From positions 124,001 to 188,000 of the forward strand of contig JAZSJD010000055.1 in the NCBI GenBank assembly GCA_045534165.1: 64,000 nucleotides of DNA. Reading direction: 5' to 3'. A model generated the notes under the pieces. The model did no database searches and was not told where the DNA came from. It was given only the letters and a program-made list of their open reading frames with translations. The position numbers were made by a program, and so were the translations under genes. This DNA comes from SIG575 sp045534165. Lineage in GTDB: Bacteria > Bacillota > Clostridia > Oscillospirales > Acutalibacteraceae. Positions 50,801 through 60,000 of this stretch are shown in pieces (the stretch's first letter is position 1; every line of letters starts with the position of its first letter).

Positions 50801-53674
50801 ATGAATAAACTAACAAACAAATTAAAAACCGGAAAAATATTTGATAACCGTTTCATTTTCCTTGCTATGTTTGGCTCATTTCTTATCAGTGTGCTCGTTG
50901 CTTACTGCTACAATATGATACCGTTTGGCAATCATACAATACTCAGAATGGACTTATACCATCAATATGGTCCTTTGTTTGCAGAGCTTTCTGAAAGAAT
51001 AAAAGATGGCGGGAGCTTTTTATACTCATGGAATTCAGGAGGCGGTTCAAGTTTCCTCGGTAACTTTTACAACTATCTGTCAAGTCCCCTTTCTTTTATT
51101 GTATTGTTGTTCAGCCATAAAAACATCCCCGTTGCGATTGGTGTTTTAATTTTCACAAAAGCAGTTCTTGCTTCAGGAACATTTACATGGTATCTGAAAA
51201 AAAGCTTTTCACAACACAGTTACATCACTGCCGGTTTTGGTGTTCTCTATTCATTCTGTGGTTATTTTATAGCCTATTATTGGAATTTAATGTGGCTTGA
51301 TGCCCTTGTTTTGCTTCCTGTTGTTTTGCTCGGAATTGAGCGTATTATAAATAACGGCAAACCATTGACATTCATCTTTTCTTTAGCTGCTGTTATGTTT
51401 TCAAATTACTATATGGCATATATGGTTTGCATTTTCTCTGCTATCTATTTTGTATATTACTATTTTACAAATTATTCAATCACATCTTCACTTGCAGATT
51501 TCAGGCTTCCAAATGCAAAAAACAAATTTTTCAACAAAGGGTTTGTTTATAAAATTCGCTCATCAAGATTTTTGGGAAGCGGTTTCACCTTTGCGTTTGG
51601 TGCTGTTACAGCCGCACTTTGTGTCGCTTTCGCATTGATTCCCACTTACTTTATTTTACGTGCTTGTTCAGCAACTTCAGGAACATTCCCTGAAGAAATC
51701 CAGACATATAACTCTGTCTTTGATTTTCTCGCAAACCATCTGGCAAGCGTTGACCCCACAATAAGAAGTAGCGGTGATGATGTATTACCTAATGTTTATT
51801 GCTCTGTTGCAACGGTTATGCTTATTCCGCTGTTCTATTTTTCAAAATCAATTTCTCTTCGCGAAAAAATTTCAACAACTGCACTTTTAGGTGTTTTGTT
51901 TCTCAGCTTTAACACAAATATGCTCAACTATATCTGGCATGGCTTCCATTATCCCAACGACCTGCCATACAGATTCTCATTTATGTACACATTCATTCTT
52001 TTGATTATCGCATTCAAAACACTTATGCGTATAAAAGAATTTAAGCCCAAAGAATTAATGGGCATTGGTTTTGGCACAGTTTTATTTATAGTACTTGTTG
52101 AAGAAATAGGCTCTAAAAATGTTGATGACCTTTCCGTTATTATCAGCCTTGCCTTTGCAATTATTTATGCTGTCGGATTTTATATATTCGGCAACAAAAA
52201 ATATAACAAACAGGCAACTGCCCTTTTCCTCTTCTGTTGTTTTGTTTCCGAATATGCAATCGCAAATACAGACAACTACGTTATGAATCAGGAACTTAAA
52301 TATTACAGTTCAGACTATGAAGAATTTGTTGAAATAAAAGAAGATATTGACAAAGACCATGGGGATGAAAATATTTACAGAATGGAACTTACTTCCCTGA
52401 GAACAAGAATGGATCCTTGTTGGTATAACTACAACGGTGTTTCAATTTTCTCATCTATGGCATATGAAAAAGTTGCAAACCTTCAACAAAATCTCGGACT
52501 TTACGGAAACTATATCAACTCATACACATATAATCTCCAGACGCCTGTTTATAATGCTATGTTTGCACTGGATTATATAGTTGACAACAGTGCTGAAGTT
52601 GATATGAACACGGATTTATTCTCATTAATCAGTGATAAAACAACATTCGATGCATATAAAAACAAATATTCACTTCCCATCGCTTATATGGTTGATTCTT
52701 CAATGCAAAAGTGGAAGTTTGACAACTATGACCCATTTGTTGTACAAAACGATTATTTTGAAAAAGCTTGTGGTATTAAAGACGTTTTTGAAGGTGAAGC
52801 AGTATTTGATATTTCAGCATATGGTGTAAGCGATTATTCAAATCCGTCTGATGGTTCAGACTGCATTTACTTCACAGCTGATTCAACTGACGGAACGGGA
52901 GAAATGGATCTTCTTGTTATTCCTGATGAATCAAAAAATCTTTACCTCTATGTAGAAAGCGGTAACCTTTCTTCACTTACTGTTGAAAAATATGGTGATG
53001 AAATAACACAGAATCTTGACGGAGAACATTATATACTTGACCTGGGTATGTGCGTTGCGAATGAGGTTGTTACAATCAAACTTTACGTCAAGGAAAATGT
53101 AACAAGCGGTTATGCTGATTTTATGCTCCGTTCTATCAATATGGAAAAATTCAAAGAAGGATATAATATTCTCAAAAAACAATCTTTGGATGTTAAGAAA
53201 TTTTCTGATACAGAAATTCATGGTACAATTTATGCACCTGAAGATGGTATTCTTTACACTTCTATCCCCTACGATAAAGGATGGCAGATAACTGTTGACG
53301 GTAAAGTTCTTGAAAGTGAAGAACTTATAGCTCTGGGTGACGCTTTGTTGGGAATAAACCTTTCAAAAGGAACCCACTCTGTTCACTTCAAATATACGCC
53401 ACAAGGTCTTAAAGTCGGAATCATTGCTTCAGTAATCGGAGTTTTAATCCTTCTTGTATATTTGTTGATAATACGCCGATTGAAATTCATCAGAAAATAC
53501 ACTATGACTTTCAATACATCACAAGACAAGACACTTTCAACTGAAATCCAGAATGAAATTGACTGTCAAAATGCTGAAATTCTGTTAAATGAAATGCAGT
53601 TAAATCTCAACACAGTCCAAGAAGAATGTGACACAGAAAACGATCTGACCCAATCACAAGAAGAAGAACAATAA
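50801..53674 (+). CDS. YfhO family multi-pass membrane protein
   Basis: A 957-residue protein with about 13 membrane helices, a large extracellular domain (about residues 490-870) and a cytoplasmic, very acidic, glutamine-rich tail. LRMDLYHQYGPLFAEL, WNSGGGSSFLGNF, YYWNLMWLDALVLLP and HGFHYPNDLPYRFSF are YfhO hallmarks; in Bacillus and Listeria YfhO-type proteins glycosylate lipoteichoic acid. ATG at 50801 has GAGGT upstream. A TTGACA at 50741-50746 suggests a promoter, but its -10 is poor. Terminated at 53678-53714. Confidence 0.9.
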   Translation: MNKLTNKLKTGKIFDNRFIFLAMFGSFLISVLVAYCYNMIPFGNHTILRMDLYHQYGPLFAELSERIKDGGSFLYSWNSGGGSSFLGNFYNYLSSPLSFIVLLFSHKNIPVAIGVLIFTKAVLASGTFTWYLKKSFSQHSYITAGFGVLYSFCGYFIAYYWNLMWLDALVLLPVVLLGIERIINNGKPLTFIFSLAAVMFSNYYMAYMVCIFSAIYFVYYYFTNYSITSSLADFRLPNAKNKFFNKGFVYKIRSSRFLGSGFTFAFGAVTAALCVAFALIPTYFILRACSATSGTFPEEIQTYNSVFDFLANHLASVDPTIRSSGDDVLPNVYCSVATVMLIPLFYFSKSISLREKISTTALLGVLFLSFNTNMLNYIWHGFHYPNDLPYRFSFMYTFILLIIAFKTLMRIKEFKPKELMGIGFGTVLFIVLVEEIGSKNVDDLSVIISLAFAIIYAVGFYIFGNKKYNKQATALFLFCCFVSEYAIANTDNYVMNQELKYYSSDYEEFVEIKEDIDKDHGDENIYRMELTSLRTRMDPCWYNYNGVSIFSSMAYEKVANLQQNLGLYGNYINSYTYNLQTPVYNAMFALDYIVDNSAEVDMNTDLFSLISDKTTFDAYKNKYSLPIAYMVDSSMQKWKFDNYDPFVVQNDYFEKACGIKDVFEGEAVFDISAYGVSDYSNPSDGSDCIYFTADSTDGTGEMDLLVIPDESKNLYLYVESGNLSSLTVEKYGDEITQNLDGEHYILDLGMCVANEVVTIKLYVKENVTSGYADFMLRSINMEKFKEGYNILKKQSLDVKKFSDTEIHGTIYAPEDGILYTSIPYDKGWQITVDGKVLESEELIALGDALLGINLSKGTHSVHFKYTPQGLKVGIIASVIGVLILLVYLLIIRRLKFIRKYTMTFNTSQDKTLSTEIQNEIDCQNAEILLNEMQLNLNTVQEECDTENDLTQSQEEEQ

Positions 53675-53677
53675 TAA

Positions 53678-53714
53678 AAAGCACCTGAATGTTAACAAAA
53701 CATTCAGGTGCTTT
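53678..53714. terminator. bidirectional terminator between yfhO-like and histidine kinase genes
   Basis: A 16-bp perfect stem (AAAGCACCTGAATGTT and complement). Both strands carry T-rich tails and the two genes converge here. Confidence 0.88.
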
Positions 53715-53747
53715 CATCATTACTAACTTAAACAAATTTTCAGTTAT

Positions 53748-55100
53748 TTACTTTTTATTAGCTTTCGGAATTGAAAAAACAATGGATAAACCTGTTTCAA
53801 ATTTTGATTTTTCTGCAAAAATTGTACCTTGATGAGCTTCTATTATATCTTTGCAAATAGAAAGTCCAAGACCGGAAACTGATTTACTTCTACTTTCGTC
53901 CGTTGTATAAAGCGGTTCGAAAATTTTCTTCAACTGCCACTGAGGAACGCCTTCACCGTTATCTGAAACCTTAAAGAAAACATTATAGTTAACCTTGTAT
54001 GCTTCAATATGAATTTCAAGAGGCAAGGATGATTTGTGTTTTGTACTGTTACTGATTATATTACCAAACACACGTAACATATCAGCTTTGTTAATTATAA
54101 TAACAGCATCCTCTGTTTTATCATCAATTGTAAATGTACAATTTTCTCTTTCAAGGTCGTCACGGTAGTATGAATCAACGGCTGACAAAAGCTGTTTTAC
54201 AGGAACAACCATTTTTTCTGAAGAATCCGCATTATCATTATATGTCAGATAATCATCAAGTCCTTCAATCATTTTTTTAATCGCAATAGACTTTTCATAG
54301 ATTGTGTTGACATATTTATTTTTACGTTCTTTAGGTAATTCCTCTTTTTTCAACTGTTCGGCATAACCCATAATAGAGGTAAGTGGTGTTTTGATATCGT
54401 GTGAAACGGAAGCAATGATTCTTGTTTGTTTATTTTCCTCTTCAGTTAAGGCTCCCGTAAGAGCATCAAAGTCTTTAGTTAAAGATTCAAACTCATTTTT
54501 TTCATCATTTTCAGCGATATGAATATTCTTATTATAACCTCTGATTGATTTTGCAAGTCTTTCAAGAGGTAAGAGAATAATCTTTCTTATTGAGAAAATA
54601 ATTATTACCATTGCTATTGTGAAAATTATCGCTTCAAAGATAAGCATACGCCACAAGTAAACGCTAATAAATGATGGCATATTCTCCAAAGAAAAATTTT
54701 CACTCGTAGAAATTGCAGCTTTTATAAAATAAATCTGCTGTCCATTACTGTTTGTAGCGAGGAATTTTTCAGACGCTGTAATATACAAATTATCGTCTTT
54801 ATTGATTTTTGTTACTACACTATCATCAGGGTATGTATAAACAATTGCTCCATCAATGTCTTCAATATAAAGAATTATATCATCACCTATTTTTTCTTCA
54901 TTAATCGACTCGGAGAAATCGCCGGAATATCTCAACTGTTTTATAATTGAACTGACAGTACTATTCGCCTGTTTTTTCATGCTTACAACCTGTTCATTAA
55001 TACCTGCGGGTAAAACTAATAACGAGAACAAAAAGATACCCAGAAAGTTTATAACAAACACAACCACAAACATTAAGGCTATTCGTTTACGTATACTCAT
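53748..55100 (-). CDS. sensor histidine kinase
   Basis: A 450-residue two-component sensor. Two membrane helices (about 9-31 and 150-172) enclose an extracellular sensor domain of about 115 residues; a HAMP linker, HisKA (SVSHDIKTPLTSIMGY, phospho-His) and HATPase with NIISNST, DNGEGVP and GLGLSI follow. The HPxxE pattern is SHDIKTP. It begins 5 bases after the response regulator. The signal is unknown; no transporter gene adjoins that would suggest a bacitracin-type system. Confidence 0.93.
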   Translation of the reverse strand: MSIRKRIALMFVVVFVINFLGIFLFSLLVLPAGINEQVVSMKKQANSTVSSIIKQLRYSGDFSESINEEKIGDDIILYIEDIDGAIVYTYPDDSVVTKINKDDNLYITASEKFLATNSNGQQIYFIKAAISTSENFSLENMPSFISVYLWRMLIFEAIIFTIAMVIIIFSIRKIILLPLERLAKSIRGYNKNIHIAENDEKNEFESLTKDFDALTGALTEEENKQTRIIASVSHDIKTPLTSIMGYAEQLKKEELPKERKNKYVNTIYEKSIAIKKMIEGLDDYLTYNDNADSSEKMVVPVKQLLSAVDSYYRDDLERENCTFTIDDKTEDAVIIINKADMLRVFGNIISNSTKHKSSLPLEIHIEAYKVNYNVFFKVSDNGEGVPQWQLKKIFEPLYTTDESRSKSVSGLGLSICKDIIEAHQGTIFAEKSKFETGLSIVFSIPKANKK

Positions 55101-55105
55101 ATCAA

Positions 55106-55801
55106 TTATTCACCTGAAAGAGGAGAAACAAATTTATAACCTACGCCCCAGACAGTTTTGATATATTTACCGTCAACATCAATTTTATTTCTGAGATTTT
55201 TAATATTAACAGCAACAGTTCCTATATCGCCGTATTCTGAACCCCACACGTGATTGAATATTTCTTCACGTGAAAGAACCTTTCCCACGTTTTCCATAAG
55301 ATACTCAAGAAGCTGAAACTCTCTTGTTGAAAGCATAATACGCTGTTTATTCTTCATTAAATCATAACTGTCTTTGTGAAGCTCAAATTCACCGATAGTA
55401 ATTACATCAGAAGAAGTATCAGTAATCGTACCTGTTCTTCTGTCACGTCTGATATGAGCTTTTACTTTAGCCACCAATTCCTCAACAACAAAAGGTTTTG
55501 TTATATAGTCATCAGCGCCCATTTCAAGTCCTACAACCACATCAAGTGTCCTGCTTTTTGCACTTACAAAAATGATCGGACAAGTGATTGTATCTCTGAT
55601 TTTTCTGCAAAGTGTAAGCCCATCAATTTTAGGCATCATAATATCCAGAAGAATAACAGAAATATCAGGGTTATTTCTTGCAATTTCAAGACCTGTTTCA
55701 CCATCATTTGCTGTCAGCGTCTCGTAACCTTCGTCACTTAATGCATCTGAAATAAGTTCTGCAATTTCTACTTCATCATCAACAATTAAAATTTTCTCCA
55801 T
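55106..55801 (-). CDS. OmpR-family response regulator
   Basis: A 231-residue regulator: receiver domain with acidic pocket VDDE, phospho-acceptor ILLDIMMP (Asp near 53) and Lys in ITKPF, then a winged-helix DNA-binding domain (LSTREFQLLEYLMENVGKVLSREEIFNHVWG). Partner of the histidine kinase. It has an extended -10 promoter, and AAAGGA precedes the ATG. Targets unknown; the divergent hydrolase gene is a candidate. Confidence 0.95.
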   Translation of the reverse strand: MEKILIVDDEVEIAELISDALSDEGYETLTANDGETGLEIARNNPDISVILLDIMMPKIDGLTLCRKIRDTITCPIIFVSAKSRTLDVVVGLEMGADDYITKPFVVEELVAKVKAHIRRDRRTGTITDTSSDVITIGEFELHKDSYDLMKNKQRIMLSTREFQLLEYLMENVGKVLSREEIFNHVWGSEYGDIGTVAVNIKNLRNKIDVDGKYIKTVWGVGYKFVSPLSGE

Positions 55802-55832
55802 ATTTATTCAATCCTTTCAGATTAATAAATAA

Positions 55833-55861
55833 ATTATCTCATAATTTATACTAAAAGTCAA
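55833..55861 (-). promoter_or_regulatory. promoter of the two-component operon
   Basis: Minus strand TTGACT (55856-55861), 17-base spacer, GATAAT (55833-55838) preceded by TGA. Confidence 0.75.
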
Positions 55862-55906
55862 CAAACCATAGAATTTATAATTAATATTAATTTTTCTGTC
55901 TAAATA

Positions 55907-55935
55907 TGGATATTTATAAAATTTTATGATACAAT
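55907..55935 (+). promoter_or_regulatory. promoter of the 55965-56927 hydrolase gene
   Basis: TGGATA (55907-55912), 17-base spacer, TACAAT (55930-55935) preceded by TGA (extended -10). Confidence 0.6.
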
Positions 55936-55964
55936 GATAGAAAAGAAACAAGGAGGTAATATTT

Positions 55965-56927
55965 ATGGGAATCATGCATAACATTTACTCATCTGATAAC
56001 GGAAATACCTTTGTTTCCAAAACCGGTCTTGCCGAAATTTTCTACCAGAGTTGGGCACCGGAAAACCCTGATAATATAAAAGGTATTTTTCAGATTATTC
56101 ATGGTATGGCTGAACACTCAGACAGGTATGAAGAATTTGCAAAATTTTTAACTACAATTGGTTTTGTTGTTTTCGTCAATGACCACATCGGCCACGGAAG
56201 AAGTGTTAAATCCGATGATGATTTAGGCTATTTTGGTGAAAATGATGGCTGGAAAGCTTTTGTTGATGATGAATACACAATTACAATACGTGCAAAAAAA
56301 GAGTATCCTAACTTGCCGGTTGTTCTTTTTGGTCACAGCATGGGTTCTTTTATTGCAAGAAAATATATTTCACAGTACGGGAATGAAATTGATGCAGCCA
56401 TAATTTGCGGAACAAGCGGTCCTAATTCTGCTGCCGGAATAGGAATTAAACTTGCAAATGCTGTTGCAAAAATCAAAGGTTCAAAACATAGAAGTAATTT
56501 TGTCAATTCCATTGCATTTGGCTCATATAATAAACGATTTGCTTCCAAAGGTGATAACGGCTTCAGCTGGCTCACAACAGACAAAGCTATTGTAAAAAAA
56601 TATAACGAAGACCCCTACTGTGGATTCCTGTTCACCGCAAAAGGATTTACCGATTTATTTGGTGTTCTTGATAGTGTTTCGAAAAAAGATTGCTATGAAA
56701 ATACACCTGAAAAGCTTCCTATATTCATCATTGCCGGAAACGATGACCCTGTTGGCAGTTATGGTAAAGGCATTGAAAAAGTTTATAATGAATATATCAA
56801 AACCGGTCATAATAAAGTAACGATGAAAATCTTCCCAAGAATGAGACATGAAATACTTAATGAATTCGGCAAAGAAGAAGTTATGGTTAACGTTGCACAG
56901 TGGTGTCAGAAAATTTTAAGTATATAA
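55965..56927 (+). CDS. alpha/beta hydrolase, monoacylglycerol lipase-like
   Basis: A 320-residue hydrolase of the serine aminopeptidase S33 / lysophospholipase (PldB-MgtL) type. QIIHGMAEHSDRYEEFA near residue 45 is the oxyanion region, VNDHIGHGRS follows, FGHSMGSF is the nucleophile elbow, GNDDPVGSYGKG holds the acid and MRHEILNE the catalytic histidine. No signal peptide. GGAGG lies 8 bases before the ATG. Likely acts on monoacyl lipids; third hydrolase of its kind in the window. Confidence 0.88.
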   Translation: MGIMHNIYSSDNGNTFVSKTGLAEIFYQSWAPENPDNIKGIFQIIHGMAEHSDRYEEFAKFLTTIGFVVFVNDHIGHGRSVKSDDDLGYFGENDGWKAFVDDEYTITIRAKKEYPNLPVVLFGHSMGSFIARKYISQYGNEIDAAIICGTSGPNSAAGIGIKLANAVAKIKGSKHRSNFVNSIAFGSYNKRFASKGDNGFSWLTTDKAIVKKYNEDPYCGFLFTAKGFTDLFGVLDSVSKKDCYENTPEKLPIFIIAGNDDPVGSYGKGIEKVYNEYIKTGHNKVTMKIFPRMRHEILNEFGKEEVMVNVAQWCQKILSI

Positions 56928-56934
56928 TGTACAG

Positions 56935-56969
56935 AAAGCATCCTCTTAGCATAAAGAGGATGCTTTTTT
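56935..56969 (+). terminator. intrinsic terminator of the lipase-like gene
   Basis: Arms AAGCATCCTCTT and AAGAGGATGCTT, then six T residues; 8 bases beyond the stop. Confidence 0.9.
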
Positions 56970-57012
56970 GTGCAAAATAAATAATTTGTTTATTTTTTAA
57001 ATGAAAAAAACA

Positions 57013-57041
57013 TTGATTTTTCCAATGGTCAGTGATAATAT
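57013..57041 (+). promoter_or_regulatory. promoter of the giant dockerin protein gene
   Basis: TTGATT (57013-57018), 17-base spacer, TAATAT (57036-57041) preceded by TGA. The start near 57048 excludes the GTG/ATG-like codons before 57083. Confidence 0.7.
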
Positions 57042-57082
57042 AATGATGTATGGTCTTTTCCAACTTTAAGGAGGTCTCTTTT

Positions 57083-60000
57083 ATGAAAACATCAAAGAAA
57101 ATATTATCCGTACTCTTAGCGGTTGCCTTGGTTATTTCTGTTTTCAGTGTTAATTTTACAGCAGCTGAAATCAAACCGACAGGTACTGTTTTCAAAGAAA
57201 TTCCTACAACTGCCGGTGAACGCCCGAGAGCAGAATTCTTCTGCACAGAAGTTACACGTGTTGCCAAAGGCGTTAATTCTGTTGAACCGGGTAATGTGAT
57301 TGTTAAAGCTACTCCTTCAGGTGTTCCTGAACTTTCCGGTTCATATGCAGCTCAGGCATATGCAGGAGAAACACCAATTGCTACCCAGATCACTTTCGTT
57401 TCTTCAACCGTTGGTGTTACCCCTGTTAAACTTACTTGCAACAACGAAACTGTTATATTTACTGATATGAAATTTGACGGTTCAACAGGTACATATACTT
57501 GTGAAATCAAAAGCGGTACTGCACAACCGGGTGAAGCTCTTGTTTTCACAATGGACTATAAATGGACTGATGGTAATGAGTATCAGGAAAAGTGCGTTTC
57601 TTATGTTGAAGGTATAGTTACCGGTGGTGTTTATACATATTTAGAGTGTACCTTCAAACCTTTCAGCGGCACTGCATCTTTTTACCGTACATCGATAAGT
57701 GCTATTACAAGACTTCTCGGTAAAGGTGTGTTCTATGAACAACCCGCTACCATTACAACATCAGATACAGATCCCCATAAAACTTATGGTGTTTACAATG
57801 TTGCAACTGCAACTGAACTTTCAAACGTTGCTTCCGGATATAACACATTGATCTACCGTGATGACAAAAACGTTGAAGCAAAAGGCGGTACAAAAGATAT
57901 TTATTTCACCAATTATATTCCCGGTGTTCCCACTGCACATGTTTATGTTGACTCATCAAAAACCACAACACTTGCAGATATTAACCTTAGAATGGATGCA
58001 AGCACACGAGACCTTTCAACAAGAAATAACAGCAATCCATACACTGCTGTTTCCAACATGTATGTACACGAAGGTCTTCAGGTAAACGGTATTCCCGGTG
58101 CAAGCAATACAATTGCTGAACAGATAATCGGTTATACTATTCCTGCGAAAGCAGACTACGGTATTAAACAGCAGAAAAAAAATGCAACTATGTATACAGT
58201 TACCGGTGCAACAAGGGCATACAGTAAAATCTTTACAAAAGGTTTTACGGGTACTGTTGCAAATATCGCAGATGGTTCACAGTATACAATTACAAATGAA
58301 TATTATTCATATAACTATGTAGATCACAGCCTGGATGAAGGCAACCTTACTACAATCGGACAAGTGTCTACACCTATTGTTTTCCACATTGTTGATAAAG
58401 GTGTTCTCTGGTCTCTTCTTGATGAAGTTATGCATAGTGACCCCGAATCTCCCCTTGTGAAAAACAAGTATAAAGGTACTAATCCTCAGGCGTGGTACTA
58501 CAAATCAGGTTTTGCTGCATTCCAGAATTCATATGTTGATGCACTCAGGGTTGCGAATAATATAAAAGCAACACAATCAGAAGTTGATGCTGCAGTAAAA
58601 TCTCTTCAGACTCTGTATAACAGTCTTACACTCAAAACTGCTGATTACACAGAAGTAAATGAACTGGAGAAGATTGCAGACGAAATCATCGACAACGCAT
58701 ATGCTTATGACCCCCAGGATGTTGCTCTTGTGGAAGAAGCACAAGATATGGTTAAGAAAAACTATAATATCCTTTATCAGAATGCCGTTGACGTGATGGC
58801 AGACAATTTAAGACTTGCTATTCAAAATGCAGACCCTACACCTGCTGATTATCAGGAAGTTTACAGAGCAAAAATTGCTTTTGAAGAACTTGATAAGGAC
58901 TACTATACAGTTGAATCCTGGCAGAACGTTCTTGATGTAATTGACAGCGTTGATTTTAGTCTTTCAATTATTGAACAGGATATCGTTGATGGTTATGCAC
59001 AGGCAATTCTCGACGCAACTGCTGCACTCGTAGTCAAAACTGCTGATTTTTCAGGACTTATTGCAACAATAGAAAAAGCAAAAAAACTTGAAGAGAGATA
59101 TTATACAAACTTTGAAATACTCTCTGAACCTCTGAATAATGCAGAAAATGCTGTTGATGATGCAAAAGTAAACTTGTGGCTTCCTGCAAAACAAGGTGAG
59201 GTTGACGAATTACACAGACTTTTAAATCTGGCAATTAACTCTCTGACACTTAAAAATCTGGACAAATCAGCTCTCAAAGAAGCAATTGATGCTGAACTTG
59301 TGGAACTTGTAAAATATTACGACCAGAATCTTCTTGCTGCTTACAGAGAACTTGTAGCAGAAGGCCAGGCAATATATGATGACGGAACACTCAATGCCTT
59401 TGCGCAGGATGATGTGGATGCAAAAACACAAGAAATTATTGAAACATATAATGCACTTCAGGCTTCATACAATCCTCCTGTTGATTTAGCAGAACTTGAA
59501 AAGGCAATTGCAGATGCTAATGAGGTAATAACAGAACACTATTTTGCAGATGACGCTCTGGTTGAATTCCTTGCAGCTAAATTCAATGCTGAAACCCTTT
59601 ATGTAAGTGACCTCACAAAAGATTCACAAACAGCAGTTAACAATGCAACAGCACGAATTTACAATGCAATTGATGCCCTCAACATCAAGCCTGCTGACAC
59701 ATCAGCACTTGCTGAACTGAGAGTCACACTTGCAACAATGCTCTCAGAAAAACTTAAAATAACAACATATATCGATGGCCAACTTGGTGAAAAGAAAGTT
59801 ATTAAATATAACGAATCAGAAGTTCTTGAAATGCTCAAAGCAGTTAATGAATTGTTAGATGAAGAAAATCTCACAATTATGGATAACGAAAGAATAAATG
59901 CTTTTGTTCAGGAAATTAACGAAAAAATAGCTTCATCAGACACACCTAAAACTGACGAATATCTTCAGGTTGCAATAGCTGAATATAAAACTTATGATTC